DNA from: Parachlorella kessleri
Lineage: Eukaryota; Chlorophyta; Trebouxiophyceae; Chlorellales; Chlorellaceae
Length of the DNA stretch: 46,381 nt
NCBI GenBank assembly: GCA_001598975.1
Contig: BBXU01002442.1
Span: 1 to 46,381 of the forward strand
Reading direction: 5' to 3'
The notes beneath the pieces were generated by a model. The model had not been told where the DNA came from and did no database searches. It was given only the letters and a program-made list of their open reading frames with translations. The position numbers were made by a program, and so were the translations under genes. Below are positions 1 through 10,809 of this stretch, piece after piece; within the stretch, counting starts at the first letter, position 1, and every line of letters starts with the position of its first letter.

Positions 1-96
1 CCCCCCCCCACCCAAGCACCCTCGCACACACAGCAGCTTGTGGACCTTCCCGGTTTGTAGCTAACATACCCTGCTCCCTGTGTTTCTGCCTTGCAG

Positions 97-3000
97 TGTG
101 AGCAGACCAGCAAGGGCACCGGCTGCGTCACCAAGGGCGTGTGCGGCAAGACCCCCGAAACCAACTATATGCAGGTCAGTCGGGGTGCTTATTGGGCTGG
201 CTGATTGGGCGACAGGCACCTGGGCCATGCACATGCCTCGCTGCCCCTGCTTGCAGCGACTGCATGCCCCGCCTTACCATGTTGCAGAGCCACCCTCTGG
301 GGCAAATGCTAGCCGTCCTAGCAAAAGAGTTATACTCTTGCCACCACCAAGTGCCTCGCTCTGCCCTTGCCTGGCGCAGGACCTGCTGACTTACTCCATG
401 AAGGGCCTGTCCTGCTGGGCCGACTTTGCCCGCCGCAGCAACGTGGCCGTGCCCGGCGAGGTGTACTCGTTCCTCAACGCCGCCACCTTCTCCACCCTGA
501 CCAACGTCAACTTTGACAATGACCGCTACAAGGAGTACATCACCGCCTGCCACCAGCTGCGTGAGGAGGTGGAGGTGAGCCGGCCGGCCATATGTAGCCT
601 GACAGACATCGACATTACAAAATTTGGGTTGCACCCGCACTGCTGTCCGTAGCCCTACCTCGACTGCAGTTGGATGACGTTAGTGGGTCAGGCTTGCCGA
701 TGGCTACCTGGCCGCAGGTTTGTTGCGTGCGCTCCGTCGTCTGTACGCAAGGCTGCCTTGCTGACCTGGCCTGTGCTTGCTGCTGCTGCTCGCAGGGCCT
801 GGTGCGCAAGGCCGGCATTGACGCCACCCCCGCCGCCCCGGCCAACCTGCCCTGGTTTGACCTGCTGGCCCACCCCACCAACTGGAAGCTGGATCAGGGA
901 TACCTCGCCACTGCCACCAACGACCAGCTGGTGCAGCTGGGCAAGATGGTGAGTTTGATGGGCGGTAGATGGGGCTTGTTGTTAAAGCATTGTGCAACTT
1001 AAGGGTGCTCTGGTGTGTATGTCGTTGCTTGGCTGGCGCCTCGCCCTGGCTAGGATTGCATTGCCTGTGTTTCTTCACTCGCACTGGGACACTTGGTGTC
1101 ATTCCAAACTTGCTGAATTTGGACCCAAACGCCAAGCGCCAAGCCAAGGCTGCCCTGGTTACACACCTGCTTGTCACATCCCGTGTGCAGACCTCGCTGG
1201 AGCACCGCCGCCACAAGGTGGACCCCACCCTGCTTGGCCTGCAAGAGATGCTCACGTACGGCCTGCGCGGGCTCTGCGCCTACACCCACCACGCCGAGGT
1301 GCTGGGCCAGCGCAACGCTGACGTGGACGCCTTTGTGGCCGAGGCCTACGCCTTCCTGTGCTCTGAGGATGCCCAGAGCGTGGACAAGGTGCTGGGCATG
1401 GTGCTCAAGTGCGGCGAGACCAACCTGACGGCCATGCAGATCCTGGACGCCGGCCACACCACCAAGTGAGTATACGCAGGAAGGAAGCCCGCTAGGGATG
1501 GGAGATTGCCTAATCTTTGCTGGAGCGCAGCCCACGGAGATGTGTTGTACTAGTGCTGCAAGTACGGCTGTGCTCTTGGCTGCTGTCAGCTGTACAAAGC
1601 TTGCGTTCTCCACTTGCACTCGATCATCTTGCTGCTGGTAACCACTTAGGGGGATGGAGGATGGACTGTACCCAAGCTCTCAGCCAGCTCTGGAAGCCTG
1701 ACCTGGCCATGGCTCAGCACCCTAACCAGCACCCATCCCATACCACCCCTGCAGGTTTGGCCACCCGGAGCCTACCCCGGTGCGCATCACCCCCGTCAAG
1801 GGCAAGGCCATCCTGGTGTCGGGCCACGACATGCAAGACCTGCACGACCTGTGCGAGCAGACTGCCGGCAGCGGCATTAACATCTACACCCACGGCGAGC
1901 TGCTGCCCGCCCACGGCTACCCCGGCCTGAAGAAGAAGTTCCCCCACCTGGTGGGTTGGGGGCTGCTGGGCGGTGCAGCTAGCGTTTCCGCGGGGCCTCA
2001 AAATGGCAGTCACCATTTGCTTTGCACGTCCACTCTTGCTGCGCTACCCAAACAGCTGCACCCTGGGAAGCTGCTGGTTTGTGGGCGGGTACTCGAACTA
2101 ATGTTACCATGCTTGCCTCACTCCTGGTGATATAAAAATCACATGCAATAACTAGGCGATAACGCTTGGCTGCTGCCCGCCCTGGTGCAGGTGGGCAACT
2201 ACGGCGGCGCCTGGTACCGCCAGCAGAAGGACTTTGCAGAGTTCCCCGGCGCCGTGCTGATGACCACCAACTGCATCATCGAGCCCCGCCAGACCTGTGA
2301 GTTGGGGTTGGGCAGTGGGCTGCTTGGCGTAGATGTGGCCTTGGGCTGGTGTAGCTGGGTTCTGTGGGGTGAGGAAAAGTCATCTAAAGTTTGCAGTCGT
2401 GCAAGTGGCACTCGCTCTGGGAGCCCTGTGTACAACACTTGCACATGGCCGCCTTGAGACGCACGGCAGGAAGGAGGGGTACGGTTGTGCTCTTGCCTGT
2501 GAAGGAGAGTCCGGCAGTTCACAGTCCAGTTCACAGAATGCTCCACTCTGATGAGAGAAATGTCATGCTCACCTGCCTGCAGACAAGGACCGCATCTTCA
2601 CCACCGGCGAGGTGGGCTTTGGCGGCGTGAACCACATTGCCGGCAAGCCCGGCGACACCAAGGACTACAGCCGCGTGATTGCGGCGGCCCAGCAGCAGCC
2701 CGGGTTCACCCACGAGCCCGAGGAGCCCAAGTTTGTGACCACGGGCTTTGCCAGGAATGCGGTGCTGGGCGTGGCCGGCCAGGTGGTGGAGGCGGTGCAG
2801 CAGGGCAAGCTCAAGCACATCTTCCTGGTGAGTAGCAAGGGGTACAGCTGCAGGTGTGGATAGCTGACAATGGCGCCCATGTGCTTTGGTCTCACTTGTC
2901 CTGGAGTTCGGCAGGGTGGGCAGGGCTGCCCTGCCTGGCATGATTGTGCTTGTTAAATGGCCTTCTTGCACGGGCCGTGTGCAGCATCCTAGCTGGGGCT

Positions 3001-3874
3001 GCCCAGCACCAACCTTCGCGCAAGTCTCGCTCGCTTGGTTTAGCCAGTAGGCTTTGGTCTTGCCCGTTGCACAGACCCATTTCTCTGTTCTCCTTGCCTT
3101 ACGTCCTCGCCTTACTGGATACCCCTGCTGCAGGTTGGCGGCTGCGACGGCTCTGAGCCCGACCGCCGCTACTTCGGCAAGGTGGCCGACGCCACCCCCC
3201 AGGACACGATGCTGCTCACGCTGGGCTGCGGCAAGTTCCGCTTCTACGACCACGACTTTGGCATGCTGCCCGGCACCGGCCTGCCGCGCATGCTCGACAT
3301 GGGCCAGTGCAACGACGCCTACTCTGCCATTGTGGTGGCCGACGCCCTGGCCAAGGCGTTCAACACTGACATCAACAGCCTGCCGCTGAGCCTGGACCTG
3401 TCATGGTTGGAGCAGAAGGCGGTGGTCATCCTGCTTACACTGCTGCACTTGGGCGTGAAGAATATCAGGTGAGGGGTGCCGGGTTGAATGCATGGTGGAG
3501 TCCACGGTGATCACATGTGCAGTGCGTGCAGCTGGGGCTCTTGTTTGTTGTGGCCTTGGCTTTGGTCAGAAGGTGGTGTGCAGCATGCCTGCAACCACCG
3601 CCTGTAGGCAGTGCTGCACTGCATGGCTGTTAATCAAAGGATCGGGTGCTCATCTGCTCGCATGCTAGCCAGAGAGGAGCCTTTGCATAGTGTCTGTAGC
3701 ACACCACTCTTTCACTTACAATTCTCTTCTCTTCCCACCTGCAGGATTGGCCCCCATGCGCCTGCCTTCCTCACGCCTGAGGCCCTCAAGGTAGTGGTCG
3801 ACACCTTTGGCCTGAAGATTAGTGACGTGAAGAACCCCGAGGCCGATGTCAAGGCTATGATGGCAGGGCAGTGA
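97..3874 (+). CDS. HCP: Hybrid cluster protein (hydroxylamine/NO reductase family), 5' partial
   Basis: Iron-sulfur hybrid cluster protein, a family with hydroxylamine and nitric oxide reductase activity. Exons: 97-174, 380-574, 796-948, 1191-1465, 1755-1950, 2191-2296, 2583-2827, 3134-3468, 3745-3874. All junctions close in phase and give 570 visible residues; bacterial Hcp has about 550. The first visible exon starts with CEQT...GVCGK, the N-terminal cluster motif, so only the start codon, the first cysteine and any targeting peptide lie upstream of the window. All expected hybrid-cluster ligands are present: His in YTHHAE, Glu in CGETN, Cys in TTNCIIEP, the persulfide-type Cys in VGGCDG, Cys in LGCGKFRF, Cys in GQCNDAYS and Glu in SWLEQKAV. 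The stop is TGA at 3872. In algae HCP is usually linked to anaerobic or nitrogen-oxide metabolism; location and role here are inferred. Confidence 0.95.
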
Positions 3875-5249
3875 GCTCGCCAGCGGCCCTTGTTCAAAAG
3901 CAACAGTGTCTAGGGAAAGGAACCTTTTCTAGGGAACAAACAGTGACTAGGCAGCTCTTGGTGCGGTGTGTATTTCTTTTGTTCAGTAGGGCGTGCGCAG
4001 CGCCTGGCGTGTGTATATTCTCATTGATCAATTCGGTCTTGCCTACTCTGGCTGAGTCATACCCCTCCCTACCTTTCACACTTTTTCGTGGCACTTCCCC
4101 TTCCTCCGTCCAACGAGGTATAGGTTAAGGAATGATGCAATTAGTGCTCGGCAACATAGCCAGAGTGCACATTTTTGATAAGTACCCTGCTTTTTACTCC
4201 CTCATGGTTGGGGCATGCATCCTGTGCGGCGGTTGAGCCGCCTTGCCATAAATAGGTACTGTCTTGCTCCTGACCGCTGGTAGCAACCTGCTGAGACAGT
4301 CTTGCAGGCAGGAATGCTCCCCAGTTAGGCCCACTGCATGCTTGGTCATCTGCAGTGGGACTTGATCTTGTGAGAGTTACTTTTTGAATCTTCATTTTGA
4401 AACTCAATATTGGGATAGGAAATATCTGCCTCCGTTGGGCTGGCCTGGTGTAACATCATAACACAGATATGTCTGTCAGGTTACTTCGATTCCTCGCTTG
4501 CAAAGAAGAAATGCCAATTTATAAGCTAGACTGGATCAGCACGCAGGCAAGACTCGGGCACATTCTGCATTCAGCACTGTCAGCCCAGCTCAACTCTCAC
4601 TCACTCTTCGCACTACCTGCTACCCATGCTAGTTTATAAGCTAGGCAGACATCGATAGTACCGCTACCTCACCTTTGCCCCTTCTCTGATCATATTACGG
4701 TTGACCTGAACAACTGCACTCCCATGTCCAGACAGTTGCACACTTACACCTCAGCTTGGAGCCTAAGGAGCTTGTGCGTGCCTGGTACTGAGCACAGTAC
4801 AGAATCCCAAGGGACAGTCCTCAATAGACCTGCGTCAACGTGACCTCCTGTATGTGCAGGGTGGCATCTACCTTCCAAGCCCACAGTGGTACTTGGGGCA
4901 CGAGTTGGTTGTTGGCGGCGGCCGCCACAGCCACCACACTATCAGGTGCCAGGTCTTTCAGCTGAACAGCGTGTGATGTTATTTTAAGGGCTTTCGGGGT
5001 ACTACTAAGGCTTGTATGCGCAGCAGAGAACAGCCTAGGACAGCAGGGCATCCCGCCACTGAGTTTCACTCGCCTTGGCTGTATTTCTTAGCTTCATGGT
5101 TAGCTTAACACTTCCGTATCCTCGCTGCAAATACTTACCGAGTTTCAGTTACTGACATCTCCTTGTGAGTCATCCTTGGTTTACTCGGCACCCTTGGTAC
5201 CTTGGTATCGGACTGCAGCAGCTGGCACTAAGCTCAGGCAGTTGTAATC
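3875..5249. other. Intergenic region between HCP and the carrier gene
   Basis: About 1.4 kb that should hold the HCP 3' UTR and the promoter and 5' UTR of the carrier gene. A TGTAA motif, the usual chlorophyte polyadenylation signal, lies at 4449-4453 but is rather far from the HCP stop. The 12-mer TTTATAAGCTAG occurs at 4518-4529 and again at 4633-4644. The short open frames here show no recognisable protein. I see no RNA gene. Confidence 0.5.
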
Positions 5250-7583
5250 ATGCTGCCCGGCGGGGCAGACGTTGCTGAGGGCAGCGGTGATCCCCGGCCA
5301 GCAGCTTCATGGCAAGAGGCCAGGTTCCACTCCCTGCAAGGCTTGCCTGTTCCTGTGAGAGTGAGTGTTATTTCGATATTGGTACTAGGAGTAGGTTACG
5401 CCAGGGTGCTTGAATAGGGCAGGAGCTTTGGGCGCTTGTGGGAAGACTTGCCTCCAGGCCCTTCTATGATACTGCCGAGTGTTGTAGGCTTAAGCTGCTG
5501 CCACGGCCTTCCTTTGCCGCAGGAGCTTATGGCTGGCGGTGTGGCCGGAGGTTTTTCAAAGACTTGTGTTGCGCCACTTGAACGCTGCAAGATATTGTTC
5601 CAAACAGGCAGGATCCAGCCTGGCAGTGTGGTCAGGACGCTGCAAAATATTCTTCAGGGCGAGGGCCTTCCTGGGCTGTTCAGGTAGGCCATGCGGCTGT
5701 GCTGCCTTGTGCTACATCGACGTACTTTGTTTTTGGGGGAAGGGGACAGTGCCTGTGGGGTCTCCTGGATTTTTTTCTGTGTGTCGAAGACTTACCGTGC
5801 TTTGTGCCTGCCGATTGAAGTAGTCTGCCTTTGTTGCTGCACAGGGGCAATGGCGCCAGCGTGCTCCGGATAGTTCCCTACTCAGCGCTCTACATGAGCT
5901 GCTATGAGCGCTACCGCCGCCTCTTAGTGGACGTTCGCTTCATGGCAACGCACGGGCACAACGGCCTCATTTCGCCAGTGGTGGACCTTGTGGCCGGCTC
6001 AGCGGCAGGCGCAACGGCCGTGATCTTTACTTACCCACTTGACCTGGTGCGGACCCGGCTGGCATTCATGGGCGAGTCACGGCCCTCTGCAGGGCTGGCG
6101 GCTAGCCCAGCAAATGCAGCAGCAGCTGCAGCCCAGTCGCTCAGCAGCAGAAGACACAGTGGCAGCAGCAGCAGCAGGGGCGGCGCCGGCTTTGCTCGCA
6201 ACAGCCAGCTGCTTCGGAGCACAGCACCACCCGCACTAGCTGGCGGCCATCACGCATTATCCACTGGCAGCCTAGCCGCCGCTCCACGTGGCTTGACCCT
6301 TGGGATGTCACACACGTCCGCAGCTTGGCAGCCAACCTTAGCTGCTGGCGCAGCTCGCACAACAGCCCTGCATGCGGCTGCTGCGCGGCGGCTGCACGCT
6401 GCAGTGCCAGTTGCGGCGCCAGTGTCGCTGCCGACGCTGCTAGGGCCGCACCGCAACACGATAGTGGGCGTGCTGTCCAGCACGTTTCGCCAGGAGGGCC
6501 TCCGGGGCGTGTATCATGGCATTGGGCCCTCGCTCTATGGCATCCTGCCGTATGCCGGGCTGAAGTTCTATGTCTACCAGACCTTGAAGGGCCGCTTCCA
6601 CACGCTGTGGCCTGAGCGCATGCGTGGCGCCAAGAGCAACCGGCTACCAGTGCCGATCATGCTGACCTATGGCGCACTTGCGGGCCTGGTGGCCCAGACT
6701 GCCACCTACCCTTTGGATGTGGTGCGGCGGCGCATGCAGGTGAGGGGCTTGGGTGATAACCTGGGCGTTAGCCCGTGGGGTTCGTCAAGCGCTTGACACT
6801 GCGGGGTTGATGCTGCCCTCAGGGGAAGTCTTACACACCTTCCCGCCAAGCGGAACTTTGGCAATACGGATCTAGAAGAGGCTGGGTTTCAGCTATTTGC
6901 CCAGAAGGCTTATGGCGAGCATGAAATGGCATACATTCAGATCTTTATTCCGGACGTGGGCCTGGGGTGGCTTGCTGCAAATGTGTCAGGTGCCGTGGTG
7001 GCTTGCAAGAGACTGATGCTCTTGGATTATGTTTGTCTGCAGGTGGAAGGGCTCGTTATGTTGCAGCAGGCTCAGACACTGCATGGTGGCGTAGCAGCGG
7101 CCCCAGCGGGCAAGGCATGTACATACGCTTTTCGCTCCACTCCCCAGGCGCTGCTTTGCATAGCGCAGCGTGAGGGCTGGCGAGCGCTGTTTGCAGGGCT
7201 GAGCATTAACTACATGAAGGTGGGAGGCTGCTGGTCACCCCATTTAGTTTTGGTTGTACCGGGCCTACCGGGGTGTTTGAGAGTAGTGCATGACCTGTGG
7301 GATGGCTAGGAGATCAAAGGCAGGCGGGTCCCTTTGAACATTCCCTGCAAGCTGCAAGTGGCATTTGTAGGGTTGGGTGTCAAGGCTGTATCCCAGTCCT
7401 GTTTGCCAGTACTTCCCCGCCTTGAAAGCTTCAGGGTGAACCAGCTTTGTGCGGCAGTGGCTGGGAGCTTGGCTTGCTTTACACATGTGGCCCTGGTTTC
7501 TACAGGTGGTGCCGTCAACCGCGATTGCCTTCACAATCTATGACTACATGAAGGCCCACTTGGACCTGCCCACAAACTTGTGA
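5250..7583 (+). CDS. Mitochondrial carrier family protein, CoA-transporter type, with a long insert
   Basis: Mitochondrial carrier (SLC25) protein of the inner membrane. Exons 5250-5360, 5523-5683, 5845-6739, 7043-7219 and 7506-7583 close in phase to 473 residues. The three carrier signatures are PLERCK (55-60), PLDLVR (155-160) and PLDVVR (380-385). Phrases such as AGGVAGGFSKTCVAPLERCK and GIGPSLYGILPYAGLKFYVY resemble plant and yeast CoA carriers (CoAc/Leu5 type). CoA import is therefore the best guess, with ADP/ATP-like or other nucleotide substrates as alternatives. Family members have about 300-350 residues. The excess is an Ala/Ser-rich insert at about residues 168-290, just after the second signature, which places it in the matrix loop of repeat 2. 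The insert is continuous with the flanking exon and in frame. The start codon is the first ATG of the only in-phase 5' exon. Confidence 0.9.
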
Positions 7584-8236
7584 GACAGGCGCATGGCGAT
7601 TGAGCCCTGGAACGCTCCGTGTAGAACCAAATGAACTCTGTGCAGGATGCTGGGCTCACGTGTCTAAGGTGTGCAGCCGGAGCTTTGGTCTGGCACAGCA
7701 GGCAGTCACAGGTAGATGTTGCTTCTCGCCCTCCCCCCAGGCCATCCATGATACCAATACAAATATTGCCTTTGGTTGAATGTTCTGCGCTATGTTGCTG
7801 AAGTGCTGCTTCTCCGTTCGAGGTTGTGGTGCCGTTGTTGTTTCATGTAAGCCAATGTTTGTTGGTGGCAAACGTTGTGTTCCTTGTTCAACGTGGGGTG
7901 TGCTTCCACGTTTGTTCCCTTCTGGTGTACAATCAGCTCAACAGTTTCTGATGTGCGTGGGCATATCTTGGGGGAGCCTTCGCCTCCTGCCCATGTTGGC
8001 TTGACTTGAATTGCTGCTGTGCTTTTGTCGGTACTGTTTTTGGGCACCCTCACTCGCAGCAAGGCTCCCCTTCTATGGACATGTGCTGCTGCTTGCATCG
8101 TGTACCAAGTACGTTGGGGTTGAGAAAGGCGGGTGTAGCCTGTGGTTGTGACCAATGTCAGCTTGTCGTTGGTGGCTGAAGTGGACAGGGTGAGGCAGCC
8201 CGCCCAATACTGCGTCGTCATTTGCAGTTTGACACT
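7584..8236. other. Intergenic region, convergent 3' ends
   Basis: Between the carrier stop and the stop of a small minus-strand ORF. It holds the carrier 3' UTR. No recognisable gene is seen in any frame. Confidence 0.5.
7846..7850 (+). terminator. Candidate polyadenylation signal TGTAA of the carrier gene
   Basis: TGTAA is the standard chlorophyte polyadenylation signal. This copy lies about 260 nt after the carrier stop codon, a normal 3' UTR distance. The pentamer is common by chance, so the evidence is weak. Confidence 0.35.
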
Positions 8237-8467
8237 TCATTTGGGAGGCCTGGGCAACAGGTTGTGCCGTTCCTGCTTCTTAGGAACTGGGGCCCGGCGC
8301 CGCGAGCCCCCAGTGTAGGAATCCACCTTTGCCTCCAGGGCAATGGGCCCAGCGCAGTGTCCGATCACCTGCAGGAACTCGGCAGGCCAGGCCGGCACGT
8401 TCGGGTATAGGCTGTGGCCCTGCTCTGCCACCCTTAACAGATAGTCTCTTGCTTCTGGGTTGGGCAT
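8237..8467 (-). CDS. Small hypothetical ORF, 76 residues
   Basis: An uninterrupted minus-strand frame begins at an ATG with a strong context (GCCACCATGC) and ends at TGA. It starts MPNPEARDYLLRVAEQGH and ends in a basic, proline-containing tail, RPPK. The codons are moderately GC-rich, like nearby exons. I recognise no domain. It could be a genuine short gene, the last exon of a gene whose upstream exons I could not find, or a chance ORF. Confidence 0.3.
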   Translation of the reverse strand: MPNPEARDYLLRVAEQGHSLYPNVPAWPAEFLQVIGHCAGPIALEAKVDSYTGGSRRRAPVPKKQERHNLLPRPPK

Positions 8468-9519
8468 GGTGGCAGTTAAGCTTATCCACCTTACATGATG
8501 GCTACCCAAAAAGGCATCTGATCCCGGATGACTCGAGCTTTGGGCAGGGATTATGGTGTGTGACTCGTGTGCCCTGAAGCTGCTGTAGAGCAGGAAGAGC
8601 ATGCACAGTCGGTCTCGACAGACTCACTGACACTGTGTTGATTGGACTAGAAATTCCATTAGTTGCTCAGGCAAGCCCCAGAGCCTCACTTGCATTCAAA
8701 CCTGTCATTTTACAGCTCACCGTTCTCTAATCTCCCTACCATCCACCTTGATCAATGATACTGTCACCCTTAGCATCTCCAGTACCCGGTACCATGGGCC
8801 TTAACCCGGCGCTGTTGTAAGGTATCTGTCAGCTGTAGCTACACCCTTCCCTATTGAAGCACATGAGGGCCTCAGCGCATCGCAAAACAGCTGTTCAAAA
8901 TTGAGGAAAGAGAGTGCACTGAACAAGTACGCAAGGATAGCCGAAGCAGTCTTTCATTCATGGTTCACTGGTGACTTATTTGTGGGCAGTGCAGGTAATA
9001 CGCAAAAAGAAAGATTTGAAGTGTTCCAAGATACACTAACAGTCTGTCCTTCCCTCAGTATGTTTACCAAAGCACAACAAAAGTTCAGTTGAAGGTGACC
9101 AACTAGGACCCAAGTGCTCAGTCCCCACAACATCTGGAGACTAAGAATTCCTCTGGAACTGGCATCTGCAACACCACCATCCCAGCTCACAACCACACCA
9201 AGCCAGCAAGCACGGTCACTGGGTGCCCTGCAGTTCATTTCAAATGTCGCATGCCCCCTGTGTACAACCAAGTACTAACGTTCCCTTGAGGGAGCCTGGC
9301 TTCCCGACAACTGTAAAATTGTCACAGCCGCTGTGCCCTTAAACAACCACCTGACAGCAATAGGTGCCTTCCCAGCCAGGAGCATGCGTGTAGCCTCAGC
9401 CCAACGACGTGCAGTACTTTAGCCATCTCACAGTCTCAGCAAGCCATGCTGCAGCAGTTACTGCAAGAGCTTCAGCCCTGCACTCCTCGCCAGGTAGCAG
9501 GTACCGCTGCACATCAGTG
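8468..9519. other. Intergenic region
   Basis: About 1 kb of lower-GC sequence between the small ORF and the stop codon of the CaaX-box gene. It probably contains the 3' UTR of the latter. No open frame here has a recognisable product. Confidence 0.45.
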
Positions 9520-10809
9520 CTATTGTATGGTGCAGCAGCTGCGCTTGCCGCGGTGGCTGTCTGGCTCCGACCGCTCACTGGCTGCATACTCCCGCACCGT
9601 CACCAGCGTGTCGTGCCACGACACCGCCCGGTCCTGCGTCGACTCCAAAGACCCCTGCCTACCCTCCCCAGAGTTGAGCGCCGACCTAAGCGGAGGCCGA
9701 GGGCTGCCGCCGCCTGCGGCCGCGCTAGGCGGGGCTGGCAGCGCCGCCGCAGCCTCTACAGAGGCAATGGTTGGCAGCAGCGGCACCTCACTACCTATGG
9801 AGGTGGTAGCGGCAGGGGAGCTTGGCCCCTGCGGAGGCGCCGCACCCGTGGCTCCCTGCGACTCTAGCACCTGCCCCGCCGCCGCTGTTGCTGCTGGTGG
9901 CGAGGCCGGTGATGCTGGGGATTTGGTAAGAGAGTGTGCGCCGCTGCTGCTGGCGCTGGCGCCTCTGCTGCTGGCGCTGGCGCCTGCACCTGCGTGGTGA
10001 GCGCCGCCTGGCAGGAAAGGCGCCCCTTGGAAGCCAGGCAGCTTGACGCCCTCAAAGGGCGACTTGGCGACAGCTACCCGGCCGGGGGAGGCTGGCCACG
10101 ACCCTGCTGTTGCAAGTGCTGCTGCTTCTCCTGCTGGCGCTGTTGCCGTCGCTGCTGCCGATGCTGCAGAAGCGGGTTGTGTGCCAGAGCTAGCAAGCAC
10201 TGTACCGTCCGCTGTGGCCGCTGCTACTTCACTTGCTGTATGCTGACCCTGCTGAGGGGCTGATGCGCCAACTCCTGCCACGTCAGCACCGGCAGCGTGG
10301 CCAGGCATCTCGCCTGCATGCGTAGGGTGGGTGACAGCCTGTGGCACGGCAGCCGCTGCTGCCTGGGACCCTGGTGCTGGCTGACTTGCCACAGCCGCCG
10401 CAGGGTGTGTGGCATATGGCAGTGTGGAGGCGCCCATTTGCAAGCCCGCCCCTTGCACTAGACTTGCAGAGGGCGACCCGTGAACCTCTGCTCCTGTTGC
10501 TGCTGCTGCATTTGCTGTTGGTTCTGGGGCCGCGAAAGGGGACCTGAGGACCCCCGACGGGCTTGCCGCTGTTGCTGGTGCTCCCCCAGAAAGGGACCTG
10601 GTCACCGCTACAAAGCCAGGGTTTGCTGGCACTGCCGCTGCCGCAGACTCTGCAGCCTGTTGCTGTAACTGACCCTGCAGAGGTGCTGAGCCTGGCTGCT
10701 GGCTTGCCTCCACTGCTGCAGCGGCGCTGGCGTCCTCTGACCGCCCTGGCTGCTCCTCTACACCCTGGCTGGGGGGCCCATTGGCCACGCCAGGTGGACG
10801 GGCCGACAT
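9520..10809 (-). CDS. Ala/Ser/Pro-rich low-complexity protein with C-terminal CaaX box
   Basis: Minus-strand open frame of 429 residues from the chosen ATG (MSARPPGVANGP). The frame stays open upstream to 11136, but the extra 109 residues are Cys- and Trp-rich and unlike the rest, so the internal ATG is preferred. Most of the product is disordered Ala/Ser/Pro/Gly sequence with recurring SPF phrases (for example RSPFAAPEP and KSPFEGVKLPGF). A perfect 21-bp tandem repeat (9944-9964, 9965-9985) encodes an Ala/Ser segment. The C-terminus is more ordered: RAVSW at 394-398 fits the RVxF-type phosphatase-1 docking pattern, followed by LVTVREY. The last residues are CTIQ after a basic GKRSC, a credible prenylation (CaaX) box with Gln favouring farnesylation. 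Membrane anchoring is inferred. Upstream exons may be missing. The function is unknown. Confidence 0.6.
   Translation of the reverse strand: MSARPPGVANGPPSQGVEEQPGRSEDASAAAAVEASQQPGSAPLQGQLQQQAAESAAAAVPANPGFVAVTRSLSGGAPATAASPSGVLRSPFAAPEPTANAAAATGAEVHGSPSASLVQGAGLQMGASTLPYATHPAAAVASQPAPGSQAAAAAVPQAVTHPTHAGEMPGHAAGADVAGVGASAPQQGQHTASEVAAATADGTVLASSGTQPASAASAAATATAPAGEAAALATAGSWPASPGRVAVAKSPFEGVKLPGFQGAPFLPGGAHHAGAGASASSRGASASSSGAHSLTKSPASPASPPAATAAAGQVLESQGATGAAPPQGPSSPAATTSIGSEVPLLPTIASVEAAAALPAPPSAAAGGGSPRPPLRSALNSGEGRQGSLESTQDRAVSWHDTLVTVREYAASERSEPDSHRGKRSCCTIQ
9944..9985 (-). repeat. 21-bp perfect tandem repeat, two copies, in coding sequence
   Basis: The unit CTGCTGCTGGCGCTGGCGCCT (+ strand) is repeated back to back within the low-complexity CaaX-box gene. 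On the coding strand it adds Gly-Ala-Ser-Ala-Ser type residues. It keeps the frame. Confidence 0.85.

Noticed and set aside
1..10. Poly-C runs at both window ends read as telomere or contig-end signals
   Set aside because: A run of nine C at one end and eight C at the other does not match plant or algal TTTAGGG repeats. It is only homopolymer.
4470..4500. TTACTTCGATTCCTCG as a tRNA T-arm
   Set aside because: No acceptor, D-arm or anticodon stem could be paired with it upstream.
4518..4644. Repeated TTTATAAGCTAG as ends of a mobile element
   Set aside because: The two 12-mers are direct, 115 bp apart, and enclose no coding sequence or terminal inverted repeats.
9446..10000. Long plus-strand open frames opposite the CaaX-box gene
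   Set aside because: They are Cys/Arg/Leu-rich mirror frames of GC-rich repeats. The minus-strand frame is longer and ends in a coherent motif set.
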